Source of the DNA: Candidatus Saccharimonadota bacterium
Lineage (GTDB): Bacteria > Patescibacteriota > Saccharimonadia > Saccharimonadales > Saccharimonadaceae
DNA: 64,000 nt
Direction: 5' to 3'
NCBI GenBank assembly: GCA_900555265.1
Contig: UNSL01000004.1
Span: forward strand, 14,173-78,172
The notes under the pieces: generated by a model
Told to the model about the DNA's origin: nothing
What the model saw: only the letters and a program-made list of their open reading frames with translations
The model's database searches: none
Made by a program: the position numbers and the translations under genes
Shown here: one piece after another, positions 26,340 through 36,545 of the stretch
Layout of the letters: every line of letters starts with the position of its first letter
Position numbering within the stretch: the stretch's first letter is position 1

Positions 26340-26376
26340 CCCTATCTCGATGATGAGATAGGGTTTTCTCCTTTTT
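26340..26376 (+). terminator. Terminator of cassette B
   Basis: Perfect 9-bp stem CCCTATCTC / GAGATAGGG (26340-26363) with a GATGAT loop, followed by TTTTCTCCTTTTT. Confidence 0.9.
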
Positions 26377-26393
26377 GTGATAAAATAACAGAG

Positions 26394-27365
26394 ATGATAT
26401 CGTTTTGGAATGATTTACCGCAGCCATTTTTCATATTGGCACCGATGGAAGCCGTCACCGACGTCGTGTTTCGTCATGTCGTGAAACAAGCTGGTGCGCC
26501 AGATATATTTTTCACTGAGTTCGCAAATGCCACCGGCTGGGTTCACGCTGGCGATAAGGCCATAGCTGGGCGACTAATTAAAACTGACGATGAACAGCCG
26601 CTCATTGCGCAAATCTGGGGTGGCGAGCCAGGGGATATGGAAGCTTTCGCGAAGCACTGCGCGGAACTTGGTTTTAACGGAATTGATATCAATATGGGTT
26701 GTCCCGCCAAATCTGCCATTAAAAGCGGTGGCGCGGCTCTGATTCATCGACCCGATATAGCGATAGCCGCAATTGACGCCGCCAAAAAATCTGGATTGCC
26801 AGTTAGCGTAAAAACTCGGCTGGGTTATACTTATGTCGATGAATGGCGAGAGTGGCTGACGACAATTCTCAAACAAGACATCGTGAACTTGACGATTCAT
26901 CTGCGCACAAAAAAAGAGATGAGCAAAGTTGCGGCGCATTATGAATTGATTGACGAGATTGTTAAGCTGCGCGATGAAATTGCCCCACAAACATTCCTGA
27001 CTATCAACGGCGATATTCGCGATCGAGAGCATGGGCTGGAAATTGCCAGAAAACATCCCGGCGTGAGTGGAATTATGATTGGGCGAGGCGTTTTTAGTGA
27101 TCCGTTCTGCTTCCGTAAATCGAAAACTGACGCAGAGAATCATAAAGAAGAACTATTGGCGCTTCTTAATTATCACTTGGATTTGTTCGATTCTTACCAG
27201 CCGATTTTAGGGCGACCTTTTGAAACTCTAAAACGTTTTTTCAAGATTTATATTCGCGATTTTGACGGCGCAAAGGAACTTCGAGAAAACTTGATGCACA
27301 CCACGACAACCGACGAGGTGCGATCAATACTTGCACACAACGATCATCCACACTATACTTATTGA
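26394..27365 (+). CDS. dus: tRNA-dihydrouridine synthase
   Basis: A 323-residue flavoenzyme that reduces uridines in the tRNA D loop. The N-terminal FMN barrel shows APMEAVTDVVFRH, the NMGCPAKSAIKSGGAAL segment with the catalytic Cys, VKTRLGY and IMIGRGVFSDPF; the C-terminal helical domain binds tRNA. The gene has a TAAAAT box 7 nt before the ATG. The next gene starts one base after its TGA stop. Confidence 0.93.
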   Translation: MISFWNDLPQPFFILAPMEAVTDVVFRHVVKQAGAPDIFFTEFANATGWVHAGDKAIAGRLIKTDDEQPLIAQIWGGEPGDMEAFAKHCAELGFNGIDINMGCPAKSAIKSGGAALIHRPDIAIAAIDAAKKSGLPVSVKTRLGYTYVDEWREWLTTILKQDIVNLTIHLRTKKEMSKVAAHYELIDEIVKLRDEIAPQTFLTINGDIRDREHGLEIARKHPGVSGIMIGRGVFSDPFCFRKSKTDAENHKEELLALLNYHLDLFDSYQPILGRPFETLKRFFKIYIRDFDGAKELRENLMHTTTTDEVRSILAHNDHPHYTY

Positions 27366-27366
27366 C

Positions 27367-27822
27367 ATGACAACAAAAAAACAAAAACTACAAAAACAAC
27401 AGGCCATAGACACATGGATCGTCATAGCATTATGGGTAAGTGCTATCTGGTTCTCGTTCGCACGCGGATTCATTACTGGCATCGGCGGTTGGGTACTAGC
27501 ACTACTTGCCCCGTGGGCGCTTATCGTTAGCTGTATCTGTCTTGCAATCATCTCCCGACAAATGAAAAAACGCCATGCATCAAAAGACCATCTCACCACA
27601 ATAGTACGTGTTTCCTTTATCGTCATGTCAATCTCATTATTTATCTGCGGCCTTGCAATGCCTGATTTTAGCGACATGGAGACCTTTTCAACATTATCCG
27701 TGTATACAAATAACGCTATTTCATTTAAAACATCAAAAACTATCGCCATTATCTCAGGGTTTGTAGTGGTTCTGTCTCTATTCGTGGCTGTTACTTTTGG
27801 TATCGCTGAAGATAAAGAATAG
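27367..27822 (+). CDS. Small four-helix membrane protein, unknown
   Basis: A 151-residue membrane protein, start MTTKKQKLQKQQ, with four hydrophobic helices (about 16-35, 40-60, 78-98, 125-145) and a cytoplasmic positive loop (RQMKKRHASKDH). The ATG at 27367 is one base after the dus stop, so it is translated from the same mRNA; an earlier in-frame ATG lies inside dus and is not preferred. I do not recognise the family. Confidence 0.7.
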   Translation: MTTKKQKLQKQQAIDTWIVIALWVSAIWFSFARGFITGIGGWVLALLAPWALIVSCICLAIISRQMKKRHASKDHLTTIVRVSFIVMSISLFICGLAMPDFSDMETFSTLSVYTNNAISFKTSKTIAIISGFVVVLSLFVAVTFGIAEDKE

Positions 27823-27921
27823 ACGACGGAAGACGTCGCTATTTAGATTAGTATTAATTAGAGTCTTAGTGCTATACACAAATTGATTGAAAAAGTATAG
27901 ATAATATTATATAATATAAAT

Positions 27922-28707
27922 ATGTTACCTTCAGAAATGCGTGCATGTGGCATATTACACCAGGATCAACCAAAGAGGAAACTGCGTACGGCAATAGAAA
28001 ATACACCCAGCGGACAACTCCTCATAGCAAATAATACACCGCTGAGTAGCGTTACTCGCGGTCAAAGATTAACATTTACTCCCGTTGAAGATTATTATAC
28101 AGGACGACGGGACGCAACAAGTGGCATCATGTTCGGAAATATGTCAACAAACGACATAAAAATACCTGTAGCAATTAAGCCTCATGACAATATCGCTTCT
28201 GCACTTTCAGAATTTTGTATTACACAACATCTTATTAGTAAAGGACACATTAAACCATACCAACCACTAGGATTTTTATCAGGCAGAGATTCTATATATA
28301 CACTATCAGCATTCGAAGGCGATGTTGTGAGCTGTGACACGATTACCGACGGCACAGATATTCCTAAAAAGATACAAAAGGTTCTACTTGTGGGAGCAGC
28401 GACTCTCGCGATGCTACATAAATCGGGAGTTGCACATGGCGACGCGCAAATTAAAAATACCGCATTCAGTGTAAAGACAGGAGAAGAGCGAGCAATAGAT
28501 CTAACTTCCTCTTATTTTGACAAAAGCGGTCGCGGCATCATTGATGACATGCATTCGTATATAGATACATTACCTGATTACATTAGTCCAGTATTAGACG
28601 ATGAGCATATCAAGGAATATTTTATTGATCCATATTTATCTCTAGTCGCTGGTGCACTATCAAAAAGACAACAGAATAGTGTCCGTCGCGTTACTAGTAG
28701 TCTATGA
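27922..28707 (+). CDS. Atypical kinase-like protein (HGD catalytic loop)
   Basis: A 261-residue soluble protein. The segment MLHKSGVAHGDAQIKNTAF (HGD at about 172-174, Asn five residues later) followed by ERAIDLTSSYF resembles the catalytic loop and metal-binding Asp of RIO, APH or WaaP-type kinases; a Lys in PVAIKPHDN at about residue 80 could bind ATP. The N terminus lacks a clear glycine-rich loop. This may be a phosphotransferase with a small-molecule or protein substrate. TATAAT (27910-27915) ends 6 nt before the ATG. The gene stands alone and is AT-rich compared with its neighbours. Confidence 0.6.
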   Translation: MLPSEMRACGILHQDQPKRKLRTAIENTPSGQLLIANNTPLSSVTRGQRLTFTPVEDYYTGRRDATSGIMFGNMSTNDIKIPVAIKPHDNIASALSEFCITQHLISKGHIKPYQPLGFLSGRDSIYTLSAFEGDVVSCDTITDGTDIPKKIQKVLLVGAATLAMLHKSGVAHGDAQIKNTAFSVKTGEERAIDLTSSYFDKSGRGIIDDMHSYIDTLPDYISPVLDDEHIKEYFIDPYLSLVAGALSKRQQNSVRRVTSSL

Positions 28708-28751
28708 GTAAATCTGTATATACCTTTCAATCTTCACGCCCAGTTTAAGGC

Positions 28752-28786
28752 ACAAAAAAACAAAACCCCGACGATATCGACAGGGT
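28752..28786 (-). terminator. Terminator of the ATP synthase operon
   Basis: On the minus strand ACCCTGTCGAT.. pairs imperfectly with ..CGGGGT, followed by TTTTGTTTTTTT, directly after atpC. Confidence 0.65.
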
Positions 28787-28813
28787 CTTGTCCAATTATT
28801 TACGCACTCAAAT

Positions 28814-29239
28814 CTAGCGTCGTCGCTTACGCCTATGAAGATCCGCCACCTTCAATCGCACCATATGACGATCGATAAGTTGCTTGGCTTTCTCACGCTC
28901 AACTTGATCGCCAGCTTCATCACGCGCCTTGATAGCACGCTCCAGAGCCTTCTGAGTTTCCGCCTCGATGATGTCATCGCCGTGATCAGCTTCATCAACC
29001 AAAATTTGCACCGACGAATAGTCAATTTTTACCACGCCACCAGAGATTGCGAAATACTCCAACTGATTATCAGAATCTTCTTTATGTCGACGCACGGTAA
29101 TCACGCCATCTCTCGCGATAGTCACTAGTGGCTCATGGCTTGGGAAAACGGAAATTTCTCCGTCAGTGGTCGGAATTGACACCGAATAAACTTCTTCGTC
29201 AACCTTCGTACCGACAAGTGTGACTAATGACAATTTCAT
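28814..29239 (-). CDS. atpC: F-type ATP synthase epsilon subunit
   Basis: A 141-residue epsilon subunit of the rotary stalk. The beta-sandwich (SLVTLVGTKVDEEVYSVSIPTTDGEISVFPSHEPLVT) and the two C-terminal helices (IEAETQKALERAIKAR, KQLIDRHMVRLKVADL) are visible, the latter used in most bacteria to inhibit ATP hydrolysis. Last gene of the operon, 2 bp after atpD. Confidence 0.95.
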   Translation of the reverse strand: MKLSLVTLVGTKVDEEVYSVSIPTTDGEISVFPSHEPLVTIARDGVITVRRHKEDSDNQLEYFAISGGVVKIDYSSVQILVDEADHGDDIIEAETQKALERAIKARDEAGDQVEREKAKQLIDRHMVRLKVADLHRRKRRR

Positions 29240-29241
29240 GA

Positions 29242-30702
<1,461 letters not shown>

Positions 30703-30726
30703 TTAATCTCACTTTTCATATCACAT

Positions 30727-31176
30727 CTACGCCTCCTGATAATCCATAATTATATCCAAAGAATAACTCTTATCCGACAACGCTCGACGAGCCGGCTCTA
30801 TCATATCATCAGGGAAGCGTAAGTTCAGTTTCTCTAAAGCCTCTAACGTCACGAAGTCAATCTGCTGGATTCCTTCTTCGTGCGCGACAGGAGAATCATC
30901 GGCAACGTGCCCTAGAAAGAACACAACCAGCGACACACCAGAATCAGTATTTTTCAACAGCACCGACAGCACACCATCAATTGCAACTGTGTAGCCAGAC
31001 TCTTCCTTCGCTTCGCGTATCGCCGCATCCACCAAGCTTTCGCCAGGCTCAACATGACCAGCTGGAAAATTCCAGGTATCTAATTGACCATAATTATTTT
31101 TGCCTTCTTGAACGACCAGCAGCTTACCGTCCTTTACAACAACAGTACTGACAAATAGGGTTGTGTTATTTATCAT
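30727..31176 (-). CDS. NUDIX hydrolase inside the ATP synthase operon
   Basis: A 149-residue NUDIX protein. The Nudix box is complete: GHVEPGESLVDAAIREAKEESGYTV, matching GX5EX7REUXEEXGU, at about residues 41-65. Such enzymes cleave nucleoside diphosphate derivatives (damaged dNTPs, ADP-ribose, dinucleoside polyphosphates or mRNA caps); the substrate is not predictable. The ATG overlaps the atpG stop by 4 bp, so it is translationally coupled to the gamma subunit and made in proportion to the ATPase. Confidence 0.93.
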   Translation of the reverse strand: MINNTTLFVSTVVVKDGKLLVVQEGKNNYGQLDTWNFPAGHVEPGESLVDAAIREAKEESGYTVAIDGVLSVLLKNTDSGVSLVVFFLGHVADDSPVAHEEGIQQIDFVTLEALEKLNLRFPDDMIEPARRALSDKSYSLDIIMDYQEA

Positions 31177-32054
31177 TGTTCCATCGCCTCCACGCCACCA
31201 GAAATTTCAGCAAGCTCCTGAGTAATCGCCCCTTGACGAGCTTTATTCATAGCTAGCGTCAAATCATCAACCAAATCACTGGCATTATCCGTAGCATTCT
31301 TCATCGCCATCATACGCATAGAATGTTCACTGGCACGAGCATCAAGCAATGCCTGTAACAGTCGCGCGCCGACCAAACGATACGCCACCGCATCCAAAAC
31401 CTCTGGAATGCTCGGCTCATATTTGGCGTCAGAAATCGTGTTAGAAACTTCACTCGGATCAACCAAGATTTTCGTTCCTGCTGGCAATAATCTGTCCAAT
31501 TCAGCAGTCTGAACCATGCTATTGACAAAACGCGTATAGACAAGCGTAACGGCGTCAACTTCGCCATTTTCAAACATATTTACTGCCGTATTCAAAATCG
31601 TATGGAATGTCAATCCAGACGGCTGATCTGGCAAATCTTCATACGTACCGATGATTTTCGTATCTTTAAGACGCGTTGCGAATTGTGAAGCTCGCCGACC
31701 AATCGTCAAAGTCAAGTTCTCAATTCCGCGCTCGTCATCACGCTTTAGCAGCTCCAAATATTTCTTCAAAACGTTGGTGTTGTATGCGCCAGCCAAACCC
31801 TTATCGCTGGCCACCACGATAATCAATCGCTTATTTATCTTGCGCCTAACGAACAGCGGGTGATTGTCAGTTGCGCCTTGGCTAGCCAAATAAGACAGCA
31901 ATTCTTCCGCCGCCATCGTGTACGGCGCAGAAGCTTTGTCCGCCTCTTGAGCGCGACGCATTTTACTAGCCGCCACCAATTGCATAGCCTTGGTGATCTG
32001 CTTAGTTGAGTCCACCGAACGAATGCGATTTTTCAGCGCGCGAGTGCTCGGCAT
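31173..32054 (-). CDS. atpG: F-type ATP synthase gamma subunit
   Basis: The 293-residue central shaft. Typical ends are present: N-terminal RALKNRIRSVDSTKQITKAMQLVAASKMRRAQ and C-terminal MRMMAMKNATDNASDLVDDLTLAMNKARQGAITQELAEISGG. The ATG is 3 bp after the atpA stop. Overlaps the following NUDIX gene by 4 bp. Confidence 0.97.
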   Translation of the reverse strand: MPSTRALKNRIRSVDSTKQITKAMQLVAASKMRRAQEADKASAPYTMAAEELLSYLASQGATDNHPLFVRRKINKRLIIVVASDKGLAGAYNTNVLKKYLELLKRDDERGIENLTLTIGRRASQFATRLKDTKIIGTYEDLPDQPSGLTFHTILNTAVNMFENGEVDAVTLVYTRFVNSMVQTAELDRLLPAGTKILVDPSEVSNTISDAKYEPSIPEVLDAVAYRLVGARLLQALLDARASEHSMRMMAMKNATDNASDLVDDLTLAMNKARQGAITQELAEISGGVEAMEQ

Positions 32055-32057
32055 GAA

Positions 32058-33584
32058 TTACTCCTCAAATCCTTTCGCTATTTCTTTTGTAGCTTCGTCA
32101 ATCAATTTCAATTGCTCATCCGAAGGCTTGTTACCCTTGTTTAGCTCACGCATAGCATCTTTAGAATTTTTCCAGAGATAAGTCAATAGGGCAGACTGCG
32201 CGTCCTTAATCTTAGAAACTGGAACTTCGTCAAACATACCGCCAGTCACCGCGTGAATGCTGACAAATTGCTCCCAAACACTCATTGGTTGATATTGTGG
32301 CTGCTTCAAAAGTTCAGTGAGTCGCTGACCGCGGTCAATTTGAGCCTTTGTCGCGTCGTCAAGATCTGAGCCGAATTGAGCAAATGACGCCAATTCGCGG
32401 AACTGAGAAAGACCGAGCTTCAAGTTTCCGCCGACAGATTTAACGGCTTTCGTCTGAGCTGCGCCACCAACGCGAGAAACTGATAGACCGGCTGAGATGG
32501 CTGGGCGAATGCCTTGATAGAACAAGTCGGTTTCCAGGAAAATCTGACCGTCGGTAATAGAAATCACGTTGGTTGGAATATAAGCGGAAATGTCGCCAGC
32601 CTGCGTTTCGATGATTGGCAGAGCCGTCAAGCTTCCCGCGCCAAGTTCATCAGACAATTTGGCCGAACGTTCCAACAAGCGTGAATGCAAATAGAACACG
32701 TCACCTGGGTAAGCTTCGCGTCCTGGTGGGCGGCGCAACAACAGCGACATTTGTCGGTAAGCTACCGCGTGCTTTGTCAAATCGTCATAAATCATCAATG
32801 CGTGACCGCCGTTATCGCGGAAATATTCTCCCATGGCGGTACCGGCGTAAGGTGCCAAGTAAAGCAGAGAGGCCGCGTCGGACGGGCTGGTTGCGACGAT
32901 AATCGTCTGGTCCATCACGCCTTCTTCTTTCAATCGGTCGACCAATCGAGCGATCTTCGACAATTTTTGACCAATAGCCACATAAACGTTCACCACGCCG
33001 GTTTTTTGACGAGCCTGGTTAATCATCGTATCGATAGCAATTGCCGTCTTACCAGTTTGGCGGTCACCAATGATAAGCTCACGCTGACCACGACCGATTG
33101 GGAACATTGCGTCAATCGACATAATACCAGTCATCAGAGGCTCATTAACCGATTTACGGCCCATCACGCCAATAGCAGGACGCTCAATTAAACCACGTTT
33201 CTTCGTCTTAATCGCTGGACCATCGTCAAGAGGTCGACCTAGCGGATCAACCACTCGCCCCAACAGCTCTTCACCGACAGGAACGTCTAGCACCGAACCT
33301 TTGCGGTGAACGCTGGCGCCAGCCTTAACCTTATCTTCGCCACCAAGAATCACCGCACCAATTTCATCTTCCATCAAATTCAAAGCAAATGCCTCAACCG
33401 TGCCGCCGTCAGTTTCAATTTCCAGCACTTCACTATAGCCAGCACTACTTAAACCATGCACCCAAGCCACGCCGTCACCAACGCGAATAACCACGCCGGC
33501 ATCTTCCAAACCTTCTGTCGCCTCCAACTGCGCGATTTTTTCCCGCAGGCTTTTGGCTAATTCTGTCACATCAATCTTGCTCAT
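32058..33584 (-). CDS. atpA: F-type ATP synthase alpha subunit
   Basis: The 508-residue non-catalytic nucleotide-binding subunit. Walker [14 protein letters not shown], the region [32 protein letters not shown] and the C-terminal [13 protein letters not shown] are typical. The gene follows atpH by 8 bp with an AGGAGG SD in between. Confidence 0.98.
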   Translation of the reverse strand: MSKIDVTELAKSLREKIAQLEATEGLEDAGVVIRVGDGVAWVHGLSSAGYSEVLEIETDGGTVEAFALNLMEDEIGAVILGGEDKVKAGASVHRKGSVLDVPVGEELLGRVVDPLGRPLDDGPAIKTKKRGLIERPAIGVMGRKSVNEPLMTGIMSIDAMFPIGRGQRELIIGDRQTGKTAIAIDTMINQARQKTGVVNVYVAIGQKLSKIARLVDRLKEEGVMDQTIIVATSPSDAASLLYLAPYAGTAMGEYFRDNGGHALMIYDDLTKHAVAYRQMSLLLRRPPGREAYPGDVFYLHSRLLERSAKLSDELGAGSLTALPIIETQAGDISAYIPTNVISITDGQIFLETDLFYQGIRPAISAGLSVSRVGGAAQTKAVKSVGGNLKLGLSQFRELASFAQFGSDLDDATKAQIDRGQRLTELLKQPQYQPMSVWEQFVSIHAVTGGMFDEVPVSKIKDAQSALLTYLWKNSKDAMRELNKGNKPSDEQLKLIDEATKEIAKGFEE

Positions 33585-33592
33585 TTTTCCTC

Positions 33593-33991
33593 CTAGATTT
33601 TCTTCGCCCGCAAGTCGTTTAACTTCTTCGAAACCGTTGCGTCCAGTGTTGCGGTCGGCGTTTGTAGCTTAAATCCGCCAATCAGCGTCGGGTCAATTGA
33701 TTCTCTTAGCGACACTTTTGGCTTGCTATTTTTACTGCTCGCCGCAGTCGCCAGAAATTGCTCTATCTTGCGCCTCGTGTTGTCATCAAGCACTCTCGCA
33801 CTCTCGACCGACGCCACAATTTCACCACGCTCAGCCAATTCTGCCTCAATATCTCGCACCAACAAATCAACTTCACGTTCGTGCTTTTCGTAAATCAAAA
33901 GACCAGCAATTTCTTCCAACACCGCGTCATTGCCAGCTAAAATCTGCTCAGCTGCGTACTTTGCCAACTTTCTCCTGGACACTAATCTCAT
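33593..33991 (-). CDS. atpH: F-type ATP synthase delta subunit (short form)
   Basis: At 132 residues it is much shorter than the usual ~175-180. The C-terminal region ([38 protein letters not shown]) is a good match to the conserved delta C terminus, while the N-terminal helical bundle that binds alpha is reduced. It sits in the correct place, directly after atpF with no gap. The gene seems intact, so the peripheral stalk may be a compact variant. Confidence 0.88.
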   Translation of the reverse strand: MRLVSRRKLAKYAAEQILAGNDAVLEEIAGLLIYEKHEREVDLLVRDIEAELAERGEIVASVESARVLDDNTRRKIEQFLATAASSKNSKPKVSLRESIDPTLIGGFKLQTPTATLDATVSKKLNDLRAKKI

Positions 33992-34534
33992 CTATTCAGC
34001 CTCCTCAAGCGCTTCCGAAATCAGCTTTGTATCTTTCTTCGCATCAATCTTCTCGCCCAAAACCTTGCCAGTCGCTTCAGCCACCAACTCTAATGTCGAA
34101 TTGTGCAAATCTTTCTTTGCATTCTCAATTTCTTGAGCAATCGTATTATGCGCTTCTTTAATCAAAGCTTCAGATTTGGCAGTCGCTTTTTTAGCCGCTT
34201 CTTCAACAACTTCGGTCGCTTCTTCTCGAGCAGACGCCACGATGTCGCTAGCTTGCGCTCGTGCTTTTCGCATCATTTCGGCGGTCATTTCTTCAGCTCG
34301 GTCAGCATTTTCCTTGGCAGATTTTGCCGCCGCGTCAGCCGCTTTCAAGTCTTTTTCTCGCTTGACGAGCATTTCCATCATTGGCGGATAAACAAACTTG
34401 CGAAGAACAAATAGCAAGATTAAAAATGCTACCGTCTGAAACGCCAACAGCGCCCAATCAATACCTAGCGAATCAAACAAACCAGCTTTTTCCGATGCGC
34501 CAGAATTGGCAAATTGTGTTAATATTTTCTCCAC
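33992..34534 (-). CDS. atpF: F-type ATP synthase b subunit
   Basis: A 180-residue peripheral-stalk subunit with one membrane helix (about 29-48, ALLAFQTVAFLILLFVLRKFV) and a long alanine/charge-rich coiled coil (about 60-150). The stop abuts the atpH start. Confidence 0.95.
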   Translation of the reverse strand: MEKILTQFANSGASEKAGLFDSLGIDWALLAFQTVAFLILLFVLRKFVYPPMMEMLVKREKDLKAADAAAKSAKENADRAEEMTAEMMRKARAQASDIVASAREEATEVVEEAAKKATAKSEALIKEAHNTIAQEIENAKKDLHNSTLELVAEATGKVLGEKIDAKKDTKLISEALEEAE

Positions 34535-34550
34535 AATTTACTCCCGAAAA

Positions 34551-34763
34551 CTACATAACTTTGCCGACGATTGCTGCGACGAAACCGATAATAGCAATAG
34601 CGTCGATGAATGAAATACCCAAGATCATCATTGTGCGTAGGTCGTTGATTTTTTCTGGATTACGACCAGCGGCGTTCATAGCTGCTGCACCAACGATTGC
34701 AGCACCGATTGCTGCAAATGCTGCTGGGATTGCGTAGGTAAGTGCAAATGATAATGCTTCCAT
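34551..34763 (-). CDS. atpE: F-type ATP synthase c subunit
   Basis: A 70-residue hairpin of two membrane helices with the polar loop RNPEK. The ion-carrying carboxylate is Asp54 in SFIDAIAIIG (Asp instead of the more common Glu), and the residues that form a sodium site are absent, so proton coupling is likely. A good SD precedes the ATG. Confidence 0.96.
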   Translation of the reverse strand: MEALSFALTYAIPAAFAAIGAAIVGAAAMNAAGRNPEKINDLRTMMILGISFIDAIAIIGFVAAIVGKVM

Positions 34764-34799
34764 TGTTAATATTCTCCTTTTAGTTAATTATTACCTAAT

Positions 34800-35636
34800 T
34801 TAATCACTCTCTGATATCGCCAATTTATTAGCTTCAGCAGAGGAGTGAACTTCATCAATTGGCTCGTGCGAATCATGGTGAACCAGCCCCAGGGAAATAA
34901 ACACAGTTGACAACATAAAGAAAATATACGCCTGAATACCACCTATAAACAACTCGAAGAAATAGAACGGCTGCAGAGCCACGGGCGACAAAAACTTCGT
35001 CATGTAAGCGATAATCGCCAAGAGAATTTCGCCAGCCAAAACGTTACCAAATAGGCGGAAACTCAGTCCCAGCATTCGCGAGAACTCAGCCACCAGTTCC
35101 AGTATGCCGACAAATGACATAATTGGATCATGCAGCGGGTTAACGAAATATCGCCCCATATTACCCTTAAAACCCAAATACTTAAACGCGTAAACCTGAG
35201 CCGCGACAATCGTTACAATTGCCAAGCCGAAAGTCATATTAAGATCTGCCACGCCACCGCGGAACAGAGGAGTGTGATGCTCGCCAATTGTAATCGGACC
35301 AACGATCGGCAAAAGCCCCAGCCAGTACTGCGCGATGATAAAGAAAAATAAAGTAATACAAAGCGGAGCAACTTTACGCGCCCATTTTTGGTCTGGAATA
35401 ACTTGGCAAACCGTATTATAAAGTCCGTCGAACGTCCACTGAATTAGTCTTGTAATAAAATTATGCTTCTTTTTACCTAAAACCGCCGCACGAGTACGGA
35501 ACATTGCCCACACCAGCACGATCAATCCCAAGAATCCCATCAAGTGCGAATTCGTAATAGATACGCCAGCGATATTGAGAACTTCATCAACTTTTACTGA
35601 AATATGCGGACCAGCGCTTGCCATATAATCGATCAT
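34800..35636 (-). CDS. atpB: F-type ATP synthase a subunit
   Basis: A 278-residue membrane subunit forming the proton half-channels. The essential Arg lies in GLSFRLFGNVLAGEILLA, and the segment MIDYMASAGPHISVKVDEVLNIAGVSIT starts outside. The C terminus is extended and acidic (SHEPIDEVHSSAEANKLAISESD). Its start overlaps the end of the AtpI-like gene by 4 bp. Confidence 0.96.
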   Translation of the reverse strand: MIDYMASAGPHISVKVDEVLNIAGVSITNSHLMGFLGLIVLVWAMFRTRAAVLGKKKHNFITRLIQWTFDGLYNTVCQVIPDQKWARKVAPLCITLFFFIIAQYWLGLLPIVGPITIGEHHTPLFRGGVADLNMTFGLAIVTIVAAQVYAFKYLGFKGNMGRYFVNPLHDPIMSFVGILELVAEFSRMLGLSFRLFGNVLAGEILLAIIAYMTKFLSPVALQPFYFFELFIGGIQAYIFFMLSTVFISLGLVHHDSHEPIDEVHSSAEANKLAISESD

Positions 35637-35893
35637 TTTTTCAACTCCTGCTGTTTAATTTTAGCAATTTGCAAAGCTATGAGAATCACCGAGATAATCG
35701 CGCCAGAAACAATTCCAGCAAGCAACCATCTCATCTTCATTCCGCTGACATTATCCAGCCACAATCCCAACAAAGTTAAGCCAATCGTCGGCAAAAACAT
35801 TCGCCACATTGTACCAATCATCGTCCTTGCCAAAATCATCATTGCACCAGAATCGCCTGTATCATTAGCCGAAATGTCAGTTTCTTTTACCAT
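35633..35893 (-). CDS. AtpI/AtpZ-like membrane protein, first gene of the ATPase operon
   Basis: An 86-residue protein with two membrane helices (about 30-48 and 56-78) in the position of AtpI, which helps c-ring assembly or magnesium uptake. Sequence similarity to AtpI is weak, so the assignment rests on size, topology and position. TATAGT with a GGAAAG SD lies just upstream. Overlaps atpB by 4 bp (ATGA). Confidence 0.75.
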   Translation of the reverse strand: MVKETDISANDTGDSGAMMILARTMIGTMWRMFLPTIGLTLLGLWLDNVSGMKMRWLLAGIVSGAIISVILIALQIAKIKQQELKK

Positions 35894-35932
35894 TACTTTC
35901 CACTATATCAATCTGTTATACTATTTTGCAAG

Positions 35933-36157
35933 ATGCCACGACGAAATTATTCAAAAAATAGTCAAAAAACCCAAAAAACATCATTGATGTCAATTTCAGG
36001 GTTGGCTAATTGCCAGAAAAAACGTCGCTTCTCAACAGAGATAAAAGCCCGCCAAGCAGCAGAAATCCAAGAATTAGCAAACCCGAATTTGTCGATTGAT
36101 ATATATCATTGTGAATGGTGCAAAAATTGGCATTTGACGTCGAAGAATTCTAAATAG
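35933..36157 (+). CDS. Small protein with CxxC-WHLT motif
   Basis: A 74-residue basic protein. The C terminus YHCEWCKNWHLTSK has a CxxC and His that could bind zinc together with Cys27, a pattern seen in small phage and bacterial proteins. The N-terminal 20 residues are rich in Lys, Ser and Gln. TATACT (35917-35922) lies 10 nt before the ATG; it shares a 39-bp divergent promoter region with the ATPase operon. Function unknown; nucleic-acid binding is plausible. Confidence 0.65.
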   Translation: MPRRNYSKNSQKTQKTSLMSISGLANCQKKRRFSTEIKARQAAEIQELANPNLSIDIYHCEWCKNWHLTSKNSK

Positions 36158-36205
36158 ACGTAACCGTTATGTTATAATTGGAAGTGTTATTAAATAGGGG
36201 AATAT

Positions 36206-36493
36206 ATGAGCGAAGACACAACGAACAACCATCAAGACACAAAAGTTGTCGTGTACAACACTAGCTGGTGTGCGTTTTGCCACACGGAAATGGAATGGCT
36301 GAAGAAGCTGGGAATTGATTTTGTTTCCAAAGATATCGAGGCTGATCCTGGCGCAAAAGAGGAATTGCTAAATAAAAATGGCGGCAATTTCCAAGGCGTG
36401 CCAGTAACGGATATTAACGGGGAATTAGTGCTTGGTTTTGATCGACCGAAACTACAAGATTTGCTACGAAAAAACGGCTTATTGTCCGACTAA
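36206..36493 (+). CDS. Glutaredoxin/NrdH-type redox protein
   Basis: A 95-residue thioredoxin-fold protein with the redox pair Cys22-Ala-Phe-Cys25 (SWCAFCHTEMEWL), the cis-Pro segment FQGVPVTDINGE and the GFDRPKLQDLL end. It reduces disulfides, possibly of ribonucleotide reductase. The leader is closely similar to that of ybaB (TATAATTG, one base, AAGTGTTA, then a G-rich SD). Confidence 0.92.
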   Translation: MSEDTTNNHQDTKVVVYNTSWCAFCHTEMEWLKKLGIDFVSKDIEADPGAKEELLNKNGGNFQGVPVTDINGELVLGFDRPKLQDLLRKNGLLSD

Positions 36494-36514
36494 TTTTCTT
36501 AAAAACTATTCAAG

Positions 36515-36545
36515 ATTTTCCGTCAAATTCTGGCGGAAAATTTTT
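36515..36545. terminator. Bidirectional terminator between glutaredoxin and ABC-F genes
   Basis: ATTTTCCG (36515-36522) pairs with CGGAAAAT (36534-36541), with a T-run on one side and A/T on the other. Confidence 0.8.
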
